Below are positions 53,002 to 61,133 of a stretch of DNA of 61,133 bases, piece by piece. Source of the stretch: Variovorax sp. KK3 (lineage in GTDB: Bacteria; Pseudomonadota; Gammaproteobacteria; Burkholderiales; Burkholderiaceae_C); the NCBI RefSeq assembly GCF_001984055.1, contig NZ_LYVO01000039.1, positions 1-61,133 on the forward strand. The letters are read 5' to 3'. Position 1 is the stretch's first letter. Every line of letters starts with the position of its first letter. The position numbers and the translations under genes were made by a program. A model generated the notes under the pieces. The model saw only the letters and a program-made list of their open reading frames with translations, did not search any database and had not been told where the DNA came from.

Positions 53002-53778
53002 TCAGGGCGCGCCAGGCGGCATCGGCCTCGTCGTCTCATCATCTTCGCGAGCCCACAGCGCCAGCGCCGTGTAATTGTCATGGCCCGGCTTGGCGCGGGC
53101 CTTGACCTCGGCGTCGAGTCGTTCGACCCACTGGGTGGGGGTGTGCGATGCCTGCAGCGTCTCGCGCAACACCTCGTCGCCGAGCGGCTCCCAGATGCCG
53201 TCGCTGCACAGCAGCATCGCATCGCCGACCGCCAGTGGAATCGCGGCTGACACGGTGATCTCGGGCATGTCCTGCTCGGAGCCGAGTGCCGACAGCAGCA
53301 TGTTGCGCTGCGGATGCAGCCGCGCGCCCTCCTCGTCGATCATGCCGCCGGCCACCATCTGCTGAACCAGGCTGTGGTCGATGGTGCGCGCGACCAGCGC
53401 GCCGCCGCGGAACAGGTAGGCGCGGCTGTCGCCGCTGTGCACCCAGGCTACCTGGTGCCCGAGCAGGTCGATCGCCGCCACCACGGCCGTCGAACGCATC
53501 GCCGCGAGCTTGCCGCCCTCGGCCTGGCGCGCCACGATGGCATGGTTCGCGCGCTCCATCAGTGCGCGCAGCAGTCCCGCATCGAGCCCAGGCCGGGCTG
53601 CGAAGCCTTCGAGCACGCTGCTGCGGACGATGGCCGCCGCCACGTCTCCGCCGCCATGCCCGCCCGCACCATCGGCCACCAGGCAGGCGACGAAATGCCC
53701 GTCGTTCCATTGCCCGAACACGTCTTCGTTGTAGCTGCGGCCGCCCTGCCTCGACAAGGTGACGATCTCGATTTCCAC
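53002..53778 (-). CDS. pppA: PP2C-type Ser/Thr phosphatase PppA
   Basis: A 258-residue PPM phosphatase: RSYNEDVFG (motif with metal-binding Asp), VADGAGGHGGGDVAA, HSGDSRAYLFRGG, LLCSDGIWEPL and DNYTALALW. In type VI systems PppA removes phosphate from the FHA protein set by the kinase PpkA, switching secretion off. The GTG at 53778 is chosen for its strong GGAGAGG site; the frame extends to a TTG at 53823 that overlaps tagH by 3 bases, which is possible but less favoured. No ppkA kinase is visible in the window. Confidence 0.92.
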   Translation of the reverse strand: MEIEIVTLSRQGGRSYNEDVFGQWNDGHFVACLVADGAGGHGGGDVAAAIVRSSVLEGFAARPGLDAGLLRALMERANHAIVARQAEGGKLAAMRSTAVVAAIDLLGHQVAWVHSGDSRAYLFRGGALVARTIDHSLVQQMVAGGMIDEEGARLHPQRNMLLSALGSEQDMPEITVSAAIPLAVGDAMLLCSDGIWEPLGDEVLRETLQASHTPTQWVERLDAEVKARAKPGHDNYTALALWAREDDETTRPMPPGAP

Positions 53779-53819
53779 GTTCCCTCTCCCGTTGGTGTTC
53801 CGTGTCGCTTCGGTGTCGC

Positions 53820-55484
53820 TCAATTGCCGGTCTTCAGCCGCTGCATCTGCGCGTCGTAGGCCTCCAGGAAGGCCTTGCCGAACAGCGTGTGGAAGTCGTC
53901 TTCCGCCTCGGCGGCGATGCCGGCATAGAGCGCGACGAACTGGTCCCAGAGCTTGGCCTTGCGGTTGGACGTGAACAGGCTGTCGAGCGCCGACTTCGCC
54001 GCGATCCGCTTCTCAAGCTCGTCGGGTGCGAAGCGCTCGATCACGTGCGCGAGCGCGGCGCGCATGCCGACCATCACGCCGAACTCGTGCGCGCGCAGGT
54101 CGTCGAAGGCGTCGCGCATCGCCGCCTCGGCCGGCATGAAGCCGCGCATGCCGGGGCCGAGCAGGTGCGACAACGCGACCTCGGCCGTGGGCGAGAACTT
54201 CAGCGGGTTGTTGGCCTGGGCCGCGATCATCGTGACCTCGGCACGCACCTCGCGCTTGAGCGTCTGCCGTGCCAGCAGCAATTGCAGCGTTCCCTCGGTC
54301 GACGAACGCAGCAGCACGCCGATGCGCTCCATGAGTTCGGGCGTGAGGCGTTCCGGTGCCTGGTACGTGGTGCCAAGACCCCGCAGGAAGGCGGCCAGCA
54401 GCGCGTCGGCTGCAGCGCCGCCGACGGCAGGCGCGGCCACCGGCGCGGTGACGGACACGGACACCGACACGGGCGCTGCCGCCGCTGGCACCGGCACGGG
54501 CACGGGCACGGGCACCGGTATCGCCACCTGCACCGCCACCGGCGCCGCGACCGGCTCGCCCGTCATGTCGTCGAAGCGCGGTGCGGCCGGCGCTGCCACC
54601 TCGCGCGGCGGCGTGTACGCGAAGTTTCCGATCTGCAGATGGTCGCCACGCGGCGCCACGACCGGCGGCGGCGCGCTCTGCAGCGCGGCCATCGGATCGG
54701 ACACCGACGCGGTGTTCGGCTGCCGCATCGGATCGCCCAGCGGCGATTGCGCGAGCGGATCGCCGCCCTTGGTCGCACCGATGCCGAACAGCTCGTCGAT
54801 GCCGGGCCCTTTCGAGGACGACGATCCGATGCCGAGATCGGAGAAGTCGTCCAGCGGCAGGCCGCGCGCGGATGACGATGAAGATGACGATGACGCCGCC
54901 GGCGCAGGCGTCGGCGCCGGACCGAGCAGGTCCGCGAAAGGATCGTCCGCCGACGCGGACATGACGCCCCCAGTGCCGAGCGGATCGGCGAAGGGTCCGG
55001 CCGGTGTCGGCGCCATCGAAGGCGCCATGGCCGGCGCTGCGGGCGACGGCGCGGGTGCCGCGGGGCCGAGGCCGGCCATGAGGTCCGCGAACGGATCGTC
55101 GTCGGTCGGGATCGGCGCCGGTGCTCGCGCCGGTGCCGACGCCGCGCCCATCGGCCGCGCAGCCGACTGCGCCGATGCAGCCTCCACCGCCAGTTCGAAC
55201 CCGCCGATCACCAGCCGGTCGCCCTGGGACAAGGCCGCCTCCTGCCCCGCACCCAGCGGACGCCCGTTGCACAGCATCGGATTGCTGCCGCGATCGATGA
55301 CGAAGAAGCGCCCGTCGCGGCACAGCACCTGCGCATGCACGCGTGACACGGTGCGCTCCGGATCGTCGAGCACCAGCGCATTGGTGGCGGCGCGGCCGAT
55401 GGTGCCGCCATCGGCGCCGAACTGCGCGGCCAGGCTGCGCGGGGCCGGCGCCCCCTGGTGCGATACGACGGCGATACGAATCAC
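53820..55484 (-). CDS. tagH: type VI FHA-domain protein TagH
   Basis: A 554-residue protein with an N-terminal FHA domain (about 20-95: GGTIGRAATNALVLDDPERTVSRVHAQV, then NGRPLGAGQEAALSQGDRL), a long low-complexity linker (about 110-370) rich in Ala, Pro, Ser, including an eight-Ser run and a Val-Pro repeat, and a C-terminal helical TagH domain (LRGLGTTYQAPERLTPELMERIGVLLRSSTEGTLQLL). It binds phosphorylated partners to promote assembly of the system. It is followed directly by pppA. Confidence 0.93.
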   Translation of the reverse strand: MIRIAVVSHQGAPAPRSLAAQFGADGGTIGRAATNALVLDDPERTVSRVHAQVLCRDGRFFVIDRGSNPMLCNGRPLGAGQEAALSQGDRLVIGGFELAVEAASAQSAARPMGAASAPARAPAPIPTDDDPFADLMAGLGPAAPAPSPAAPAMAPSMAPTPAGPFADPLGTGGVMSASADDPFADLLGPAPTPAPAASSSSSSSSARGLPLDDFSDLGIGSSSSKGPGIDELFGIGATKGGDPLAQSPLGDPMRQPNTASVSDPMAALQSAPPPVVAPRGDHLQIGNFAYTPPREVAAPAAPRFDDMTGEPVAAPVAVQVAIPVPVPVPVPVPAAAAPVSVSVSVTAPVAAPAVGGAAADALLAAFLRGLGTTYQAPERLTPELMERIGVLLRSSTEGTLQLLLARQTLKREVRAEVTMIAAQANNPLKFSPTAEVALSHLLGPGMRGFMPAEAAMRDAFDDLRAHEFGVMVGMRAALAHVIERFAPDELEKRIAAKSALDSLFTSNRKAKLWDQFVALYAGIAAEAEDDFHTLFGKAFLEAYDAQMQRLKTGN

Positions 55485-55541
55485 GAAATACCTCCCTGCG
55501 CGCGCGGCAGTGCTTGAGACCAGGCCCCGATCGATCGTCTA

Positions 55542-56150
55542 ATGGCTGCCATGCTTCGATCTCCCATGCTGAATGGCAAGGCCCACATCATGATCCTGGC
55601 GATGCTCGCTGCCTACCTTTCCGCCTGCACCGGACGCACGCCCGAGCAACCCGGCGACACGCCGAACCCGAAGCTCGTCGAACTGGTCGACGCAGCGCTC
55701 GCACGCGAGATCGCCGGCATGAACCCCGCCCTGCTGCCCGGCCTGCTGCCGCAGTCGGGCGACGAGGCGCGCCGCTGGCTCAAGGAGATCGCGCAGGTGG
55801 TGGCACGCTGCCGCTATGGGCCGCGCAACGACTCCAAGTCGAACCTGCTCGAATACGACATCGTGCTGGGCTCGGGCGAACAGATCACGGGCGTCTACAG
55901 CGGCCAGCGCTGCTACTACCCGGTGGCCAAGCCGCTGGTGATGCGCGTGCAGTTCCAGGATGGGCGCGTGCGCGAAGTGACGACCGACGGGCGCGAGCGC
56001 GAGCAGCCGGTCGAAGCGTCCACGGGCGAGATCCAGCAGTTCGCGGAACGCGTGCTGCGCGTCGACTGGAAGCGCAACCCCGCGCGCTATTTCCGCGCGG
56101 GCAAGAGCAGCAGCGACATCGCGCGCGAATGGGAAACCCGCAAGCCCTGA
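55542..56150 (+). CDS. predicted lipoprotein of the type VI locus
   Basis: A 202-residue protein with an N-terminal hydrophobic stretch and lipobox LSAC (AYLSACTG), so it is probably a lipoprotein anchored in the cell envelope. The mature part is soluble with no motif I recognise (two further Cys at ARCRYGP and GQRCYY could pair). It diverges from tagH and converges with the PAAR-like gene. An immunity protein or an envelope accessory are both possible. Start choice is uncertain (ATG at 55542, 55551 or 55569). Confidence 0.75.
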   Translation: MAAMLRSPMLNGKAHIMILAMLAAYLSACTGRTPEQPGDTPNPKLVELVDAALAREIAGMNPALLPGLLPQSGDEARRWLKEIAQVVARCRYGPRNDSKSNLLEYDIVLGSGEQITGVYSGQRCYYPVAKPLVMRVQFQDGRVREVTTDGREREQPVEASTGEIQQFAERVLRVDWKRNPARYFRAGKSSSDIAREWETRKP

Positions 56151-56170
56151 TGCAAGCCATGGCATGAGGC

Positions 56171-56566
56171 TCATGGCGCCAGCAACACCAGCAAGGTCTG
56201 GCTCGGCACCGTGCGCACGCCCGGGCAGTTGGTGCTGTTCTGCAGCGAGCTGCTGGTCAGCCGCGTCGCCGGCATGCCCTGCAGCAGCACGGTGAAGGCA
56301 CCGGTGAGGTGGCGGCTCGGCCCCATCACCGTGCCCGAGGCCACGCCCAGCAGCACGCCGGCGTTGTCGCCGTTGGTCATCGGGATCGTGGTGCCCAGGT
56401 TGTGCGCGGGCCCGCCCATGATCAGGATGTTGGGGCAGTTGGGAATGGCCATCGGCCCCATCGCGATGTTGGGGTAAGGCACCGGTATCGGCGATGGCGC
56501 CGCCGGCGTCAGGCAGACGTCGGGGAAGCCCATGTCGGTGCCCATGATCTGGCAGTTTGCAAACAT
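56171..56566 (-). CDS. DUF4150 PAAR-like spike protein
   Basis: A 131-residue DUF4150 (PAAR-like) protein: PYPNIAMGPMAIPNCPNILIMGGPAHNLGTTIPMTNGDNAGVLLGVASG and a second half with HLTGAFTVLLQGMPATRLTS. PAAR-like proteins sharpen the VgrG spike and often carry toxins, but this one has only the core domain with no C-terminal toxin. It is the last gene of a minus-strand cassette with DUF3540, pentapeptide and DUF2169 genes, separated from DUF3540 by a hairpin repeat. Confidence 0.9.
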   Translation of the reverse strand: MFANCQIMGTDMGFPDVCLTPAAPSPIPVPYPNIAMGPMAIPNCPNILIMGGPAHNLGTTIPMTNGDNAGVLLGVASGTVMGPSRHLTGAFTVLLQGMPATRLTSSSLQNSTNCPGVRTVPSQTLLVLLAP

Positions 56567-56629
56567 TTCAGTGACCCCGTGGAGCTTGTTTCTACGCTCG
56601 ATCCCTCGACCCGCGCCCGCGAATCGTGG

Positions 56630-56720
56630 GACACCGCGGAACCGGCTTTGCCGGGCCGCTGGTGTCGCCCCCGGTGAGGGGGTTGGCGGACCACACGAAG
56701 TGGGGGAGCCTGGGGGAGAG
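56630..56720 (-). repeat. Comamonadaceae hairpin repeat, copy 3
   Basis: Same order as copy 1, with CCGGC-TTT-GCCGG (56642-56654) and CCCCC-GGTGA-GGGGG (56668-56682). It begins seven bases beyond the stop of the DUF3540 gene and lies ahead of the DUF4150 gene, so it interrupts the cassette in the middle, like copy 1 inside the transport operon. Confidence 0.85.
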
Positions 56721-56727
56721 TGTCATG

Positions 56728-57402
56728 TCAGCCGAAGTGAATTTGCGCGCCCCGCGCCTTGATCAGTTCGCGTCCGTTCACGAGCGCATGCTCGCCTTCC
56801 AGCCGCATCAGTTGCTCCGCCTGCACCTCGACATGCATCGCACTCACCTTGTCCATGCCGTCGGTGTGGCGCAGGTAGTTCTTGCTGAAGTGCTGCACGC
56901 GGTCGACCACGCTCGACAGCATCGAGCCCACCAGCTTGATGCGCGAGGCCACCAGGCTCAGCTGCCGGCCGACGAGGTCGGCGCTGTCGGTCGCCAGCGT
57001 GGTGTGGCGCGCGCTGGCGTCCAGCGTGTCGGTGCGCAGCTCGATGCGCGGCGCCTTCAGCGCCAGCGTGCCGTGAGCGACCTCGAGCCGCGTGTCGCCT
57101 TCGCAATGCAACACCTGCGGCACGCCTTCCTCACGCTGGAGCACGGCAAGCACCCAGGTTTCGTTCGGGGCCACGCGCAGGCAGGCGACGCTGTCGCCGG
57201 CCGCCGGCGCCAGCAGGCAGCTCGCGGCGCGCGTGGCGGCGAGGCGCAGGCCCCCGCTCTGCACGACCAGCGCGCCGTGCTCGGCCTCGGTCACCGTGCC
57301 GACGCACCAGGTGCCGCCCAGCGGCTGTGCCGGCGCGGCATCGACGGTTTGCGCGCGGCGGCGCTTGCGGGAAGAAGCGGCGGACGATTGGGGTTCGGTC
57401 AT
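56728..57402 (-). CDS. DUF3540 type VI-associated protein
   Basis: A 224-residue DUF3540 protein: a basic N-terminal tail (SSRKRRR), an OB-like segment (GTWCVGTVTEAEHGALVVQSGGLRLAATRAASCLLAPAAGDSVACL), then a repetitive beta region (LEVAHGTLALKAPRIELRTD) as in VgrG-like stalks. Found with DUF4150 and DUF2169 in effector-loading cassettes. The ATG at 57402 has GAGG at good spacing; an ATG at 57426 that overlaps the upstream gene is an alternative. Confidence 0.86.
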   Translation of the reverse strand: MTEPQSSAASSRKRRRAQTVDAAPAQPLGGTWCVGTVTEAEHGALVVQSGGLRLAATRAASCLLAPAAGDSVACLRVAPNETWVLAVLQREEGVPQVLHCEGDTRLEVAHGTLALKAPRIELRTDTLDASARHTTLATDSADLVGRQLSLVASRIKLVGSMLSSVVDRVQHFSKNYLRHTDGMDKVSAMHVEVQAEQLMRLEGEHALVNGRELIKARGAQIHFG

Positions 57403-57422
57403 GGTCAACCTCGTCGATGAAT

Positions 57423-58475
57423 TCATGCGGCCAGCGGCTGCCAGCGTTCGGCGGCCTGCAGTTCGGGGTCGGTTTCGAGCGCGCTCGCGCGGTCGCTCAT
57501 CTGCGCCTCGTCAGTACGGCTGGCGTGCAGCACCGTGCGCGTCATGCGCGCGCCGCGCAGGTCGGCACCGCTCAAGTCGGCATGCCGGAAGTCGGCATAG
57601 CTGAGATCGGCTTTCTGCATCTGCGCGCCGCCGAGCACTGCGCCGGCGAAATGGGCCTGGTGCAGTTGGCAGCCATTGAAGCGCGCGCGCGGCAGCTGCG
57701 CGCCCGTGAACAAGGCTTGACGCAAGTCGGCGCCGCTGAAGTCCGCACCGGCACCGACGGCTTCGCAGAACAGCGCACCGGGCGCAACGGCCTGCACGAA
57801 GCGCGCGCCCTCGAGCTTCGCCCCCTGAAAGTTGCACTGGCGCAGAGCCGCACCGCTGAAGTTCGCACCACTCAGGTCCGCGTACGAGAACTGGCAGCCT
57901 TCGAGTCGAAGTCCGTCGAAGGATTTGCTTTTCAGCGAGGTGCGGAAGAAGCTGTTGCGCAGCATGCGCGCACCGATCCACGTCAGCTGCGAGAGGTCGC
58001 ATTCGCTGACGGTGGTGTACTGCCAGCTCGTGTCGTCCAGGCACACGTCGAGCAGCGACGACTGGCTGATCAGCGCCGAGTCCAGGCAGGCGCCGCGCAG
58101 CACCGCATGGTCGAGCTTGCTCTTCGACAAGGTAGCCATGGCCAGCATCGAATCGCCCAGCTGCGCATGCACCAGGTCGCATTCGGAGAACACCGCGCCG
58201 TGCAGGTCGCTTTGCCGCAGGTCGGCGTGGTCGAGCAGGCAGCGGTTGAACACGGCGCGACGCATCTGCGCCCCGGCGGCGAGCACGCCCCGCAGGTCGC
58301 ATTGGTCGAACACCGCCTCGCGCAGGTCGGCACCGCGCAGGTCGGCCTCGGCCAGGTTCACGCGCGTGAAGATGCCGCCGCCCAGGCCGAGGCGCGCATA
58401 AGCCCCCTTGCTCAAATCCTTGCCCTCGACGGTCTCTCCCATCGACACGGCCAGCGTCAACAGCAGCGGCGTCAT
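57423..58475 (-). CDS. pentapeptide-repeat protein
   Basis: A 350-residue protein consisting largely of pentapeptide repeats (A(D/N)LxxA style: NLAEADLRGADLREAVFDQCDLRG, later ADLSGANFSGAALRQCNFQGAKLEGARF) that build a right-handed beta-helix. The ATG at 58475 overlaps the DUF2169 gene stop by 4 bp, so the two are coupled. It may act in the delivery of an effector together with DUF2169. The longer frame upstream is the antisense-like shadow of the DUF2169 gene. Confidence 0.88.
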   Translation of the reverse strand: MTPLLLTLAVSMGETVEGKDLSKGAYARLGLGGGIFTRVNLAEADLRGADLREAVFDQCDLRGVLAAGAQMRRAVFNRCLLDHADLRQSDLHGAVFSECDLVHAQLGDSMLAMATLSKSKLDHAVLRGACLDSALISQSSLLDVCLDDTSWQYTTVSECDLSQLTWIGARMLRNSFFRTSLKSKSFDGLRLEGCQFSYADLSGANFSGAALRQCNFQGAKLEGARFVQAVAPGALFCEAVGAGADFSGADLRQALFTGAQLPRARFNGCQLHQAHFAGAVLGGAQMQKADLSYADFRHADLSGADLRGARMTRTVLHASRTDEAQMSDRASALETDPELQAAERWQPLAA

Positions 58476-61078
58476 GGCATCGCCTCTTGCTGCTCGCGAG
58501 TCAGGCGAGGCCAGGTGCGCGCACGCGTGAGCAGGGCTCCGTCGAAGCGCGTGGAGCCATCGAGGCGAACGCGTGCCAGGTCGGCGCCGAAGAGGTTGGC
58601 GCGCCGCAGGTCGGTGTTGCGCAAGTCGGCATGCTGCAGGATCGCGTCGCGCAGGTCCACGCCCGAGAGGTTCGCTCCCTGGCAATCCGCGCGGCGCAGC
58701 AGCGAACCCTGTGCGACGGACAGCCGCAGGTCCGCGCCGCGCAGCCGCGCACCCGCCAGGTTGGCACCGGTCAGCTGCGCGCGCACGAGCCGCGCGCCGC
58801 TCATCTCGCTGCCGCCGAAGTTGAACTGCCGCAGGTCGGCCTCGCTGCAGTCCGCCTTGGCCAGGCTGCAGCCCTTGACCGCCACGCCACCGGCCGCCTT
58901 CGCGCCGCCCAGCATCACGCCGTCCATGCGGCAGGTGATGAAGGTGCTGCCTTCGAGCACCGCGGCGCGCATGTCGAGCCCGGCCATCTCGCATTCGATG
59001 AAGTTGCACGACAGAAGCCGTGCGCCCGGCCATCGCATGCCCTGCAGGTCGAGCTTGTAGAAGGTCTGCCCTTCCAGGTCGGCTTCGCTCCAGTCGGCCT
59101 CGCCCCAGGTGGTCTCGAGCAGGTTGGCCTTGACGAAGCGCGCGCGCCGGGCCTGCGTGCCCGCGAAGCTGCAGCGCATGAGCATCGCCTCGCCGAAGTC
59201 GGCTTCGTCGAACACCGCGCCGGCCAGGCGCGCACGGCCCAGGTTCGCTTGGCGGAAATCAGTGCCGATGGCGGTCGCGCGATCGAGCTTGGCATGGGCC
59301 AGCACCGCGCGCTCGAACTTCGCGCCGGACAGGTTGGCACCGCGCAGGTCGGCGCTTTCGAGCCAGGCATCGCGGAAGTCCACGCCGCGCAGGTCCAGCC
59401 CCGAGAAATCGGCACCGGTGAAGTCGGCACCGAAGAAGCAGCGGATGCCGGCCGCCACGCCGCGCGCCACCTCGTCGCGCAAGGCGGCGGCTTCGGCCGC
59501 GGGCATGGCGTGGGCCGGAGGCTGCGTGTGCGCGGTCTGCAGGTAGCCGGCACGGTGCGTTTCCTCGAGCACGCAAAGCTTGCGAAACAAGGGCGGCAGT
59601 TCGAGCGGCGGCTTCAAGTCCTTCGACGCGGCCTGGATCTGCGTCAGCTGCTTGCTCGCGCTGAAGAGCGGCGGGCCGCGATGGCTCAGCTCGGACAGGG
59701 GCACGCCCTTGGCTGCCGCCAATGCCAAGCCCTTTTCGAGCGCAGTCACCGCATCTTCCACCGCCGCCCATTGCTGCTGCTGCGCCTCCTTGAGCTTGGC
59801 TTCCATGTAGGCGGGCAGCGCGTCGCCCGTGGGCAGCGGCTCGGGCGGCTTCATGCGGATGCCCAGTGCATCGGGGTCGCGGCCCATGGCGCGCACCTTC
59901 TCGCGGGCCATCTCCACGTCGAGCTCGGCGCGGCGGTATTGCGCCTTGGCCTGCAGGCCCTCCATCGCGAAGGGTGCCTTGGCTTCCTCCACCGTCGGGT
60001 CCGCGGTCGAGATGCCCTCGGGCAGCAGGTCGCTGTCGACCAGCGCGTAGATCGCGCCCAGCGACGGATGCGATCGACGCGCCGCCGCTTCGAGGTAATA
60101 CGCGTCGTCGCGCACCTGACCCAGGCGCTCGACCGCGCCCAGCAGGCTCGCCACGTCGGACGCGTCGTCGGTGCCGATCTCGGCCAGGCCCTGGAAGATC
60201 GCGATGCAGCGCTCCGCATGCGGAAAGAACCACAGCGTGGTCAGTCGCAGCGGCACCTCGCGGACCTTGGGCTCGCCCTCCGGCATGGCATAGCCGACGA
60301 AGACGCGCGCGCGAAGGCCCGGCAGGCGGCCTTCGACCACAGGGCGCGTCGGGTGCATGTGATGGAACGAGAACGACTCGTCGCCCACCAGCGGCGCATC
60401 CATCCACTGGTCGGCGGGCGCCATGTTGAAGTAGCGCCAGTCGGTGTCGGGCGCGAAGCCGGGCGAGTGCTCCTTCATGTAATCCGCGTCGTAGGTGCCG
60501 CGGTAGGCCACGCGTTGCGGATGCATCGCGTCGAGCGCACCGAAGCCGGCCGGCACGATCGGCTGGTCAGGATGCCGCAGCCTGTCGCCCGGCAGTTCGA
60601 GGTTGGGCATCCGCACCATGCCCTCTCGGGCCTGCCGGCCGAGCCCGACCGGGTTCGACGCGAAGTCGGCACCGCCGTAGGCACGCGACCAGTCGAGCGG
60701 CATCGACTCGAAGGGCGCCGGCGCGCCGGGCTCGGCCCCGCTCCAGATGCGGTCGCCGAAAGCCAGCACGGTCTTCTCGCGATGGCCCACGCGCGCGCGC
60801 ACGGCGCAGGCATTGCGATGCGCGGGCTGGTCGGCCGGCGGATAGGCATGCCCCTGCACCAGGAACTCGGGCGTGAGCTTGGACACGCCCTCGTCGATCA
60901 TCGGTGCGGCCATCTCCTTGGCCAGGAAACTCCACATCGACTGCTCGGCCCACAGCGTGCCGCGCTCGCCCTGTTCGAAAGGCAGGTGCAGGCAGGCGCT
61001 GACGCACAGGCCGAAGCGCTTGCGGAACTCGATGGGGCGCGTCGACAGACCGAGCGCTTGCGGCTTGAGAACTTGCAT
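58472..61078 (-). CDS. DUF2169-pentapeptide fusion (type VI adaptor)
   Basis: An 868-residue protein. The first ~350 residues are DUF2169 (MQVLKPQALGLSTRPIEFR, PLDWSRAYGGADFASNPVG, FNMAPADQW, FSFHHMHPTRPVVEGRLPGLRARVF). A helical middle (about 360-520) is followed by ~330 residues of pentapeptide repeats. DUF2169 proteins act as loading adaptors for VgrG/PAAR-borne effectors (for example in Agrobacterium). It ends with the 4-bp overlap to the second pentapeptide gene. The ATG at 61078 is the natural start, 15 bases after the stop of a glycine-rich gene. Confidence 0.9.
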   Translation of the reverse strand: MQVLKPQALGLSTRPIEFRKRFGLCVSACLHLPFEQGERGTLWAEQSMWSFLAKEMAAPMIDEGVSKLTPEFLVQGHAYPPADQPAHRNACAVRARVGHREKTVLAFGDRIWSGAEPGAPAPFESMPLDWSRAYGGADFASNPVGLGRQAREGMVRMPNLELPGDRLRHPDQPIVPAGFGALDAMHPQRVAYRGTYDADYMKEHSPGFAPDTDWRYFNMAPADQWMDAPLVGDESFSFHHMHPTRPVVEGRLPGLRARVFVGYAMPEGEPKVREVPLRLTTLWFFPHAERCIAIFQGLAEIGTDDASDVASLLGAVERLGQVRDDAYYLEAAARRSHPSLGAIYALVDSDLLPEGISTADPTVEEAKAPFAMEGLQAKAQYRRAELDVEMAREKVRAMGRDPDALGIRMKPPEPLPTGDALPAYMEAKLKEAQQQQWAAVEDAVTALEKGLALAAAKGVPLSELSHRGPPLFSASKQLTQIQAASKDLKPPLELPPLFRKLCVLEETHRAGYLQTAHTQPPAHAMPAAEAAALRDEVARGVAAGIRCFFGADFTGADFSGLDLRGVDFRDAWLESADLRGANLSGAKFERAVLAHAKLDRATAIGTDFRQANLGRARLAGAVFDEADFGEAMLMRCSFAGTQARRARFVKANLLETTWGEADWSEADLEGQTFYKLDLQGMRWPGARLLSCNFIECEMAGLDMRAAVLEGSTFITCRMDGVMLGGAKAAGGVAVKGCSLAKADCSEADLRQFNFGGSEMSGARLVRAQLTGANLAGARLRGADLRLSVAQGSLLRRADCQGANLSGVDLRDAILQHADLRNTDLRRANLFGADLARVRLDGSTRFDGALLTRARTWPRLTREQQEAMP

Positions 61079-61093
61079 GCGATCCGGTCGGCC

Positions 61094-61133
61094 TCAGCCC
61101 CCGCTGCCGCCGCCACCGCCGGAGCCACCACCG
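61094..61133 (-). CDS. 3' end of an upstream gene with Gly-rich tail (VgrG?)
   Basis: The last 12 codons before TGA read GGGSGGGGGSGG. The gene runs off the right edge. A glycine-rich tail ahead of a DUF2169 gene is compatible with a VgrG spike protein, but nothing else of it can be seen, so the name is a guess. Confidence 0.4.
   Translation of the reverse strand, partial: GGGSGGGGGSGG

Noticed and set aside
60898..61131. 77-residue minus-strand ORF at the right edge
   Set aside because: It lies in another frame over the start of DUF2169 and the Gly-rich tail; it is a shadow.

Overview
The window comes from a high-GC betaproteobacterium, most likely a Variovorax (Comamonadaceae). The reasons are the tRNA-Tyr/Gly/Thr cluster arranged as it is upstream of tuf in this group, the split trp operon, three copies of a GC-rich hairpin repeat typical of Comamonadaceae, and above all a 29-kb catabolic locus whose gene content resembles the iad-type auxin (indole-3-acetate) degradation locus described for Variovorax. 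The genus call and the auxin assignment rest on gene content and remembered literature, not on a database search.

Layout. (1) 71-463: three tRNA genes on the minus strand, reading off the left edge. (2) 600-7634: a trp operon read right to left: a predicted leader peptide with two Trp codons and a hairpin, then trpE, a GxxExxY-family gene, trpG, a threonine aldolase, a LysE exporter, trpD, trpC and ung. Many junctions overlap by 4 bp. (3) 7669-33391: a catabolic locus with a MarR gene at each end. The first operon (32767 to 20640) encodes IorA/IorB, a Rieske oxygenase reductase, oxygenase alpha and beta subunits, an AMP-forming CoA ligase, a thiolase-like protein, a DUF35-SDR fusion, a cyclase-family hydrolase and an SDR. 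The second (20480 to 9023) encodes three LivK-type binding proteins, a second oxygenase pair, LivH, a fused LivM-LivG, LivF, a second CoA ligase and an SDR. A third unit (8951 to 7669) is an SDR plus MarR. The second and third units share a near-palindromic site placed identically next to the predicted -10 box, so they are probably one regulon. The first operon has a different palindrome and is divergent from the second marR.

(4) 33440-37971: a four-gene overlapping oxidoreductase/hydrolase cluster (MDR, alpha/beta hydrolase, 3-hydroxyacyl-CoA dehydrogenase, opine-dehydrogenase-like) with its own promoter and inverted repeat, followed by gph. (5) 38071-40762: a quorum-sensing island, luxR - rsaM-like - luxI plus an unknown gene, of visibly lower GC. 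(6) 40969-45658: signalling genes: a response regulator, a hexanucleotide repeat with an out-of-frame coding remnant, a histidine kinase with His-rich tandem repeats, a convergent regulator with a degenerate receiver, and a NarL-type regulator.

(7) 45914-61133: a partial type VI secretion locus: tssL, a short TssM-like gene, tssJ, tssA-tssB-tssC-hcp, the pppA/tagH phosphorylation-control pair, a lipoprotein, and a spike-adaptor cassette (DUF4150 PAAR-like, DUF3540, pentapeptide, DUF2169-pentapeptide) running off the right edge. TssE, F, G, H, K and a full TssM are not in the window.

In the catabolic locus the genes plausibly act together: Liv-type transport with three alternative binding proteins, ring oxygenation by two three-component oxygenases sharing one reductase, ring opening by the cyclase-family hydrolase, CoA activation by two ligases, and side-chain removal by SDRs and the thiolase/DUF35 pair. 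No insertion sequence, CRISPR array or rRNA was seen.
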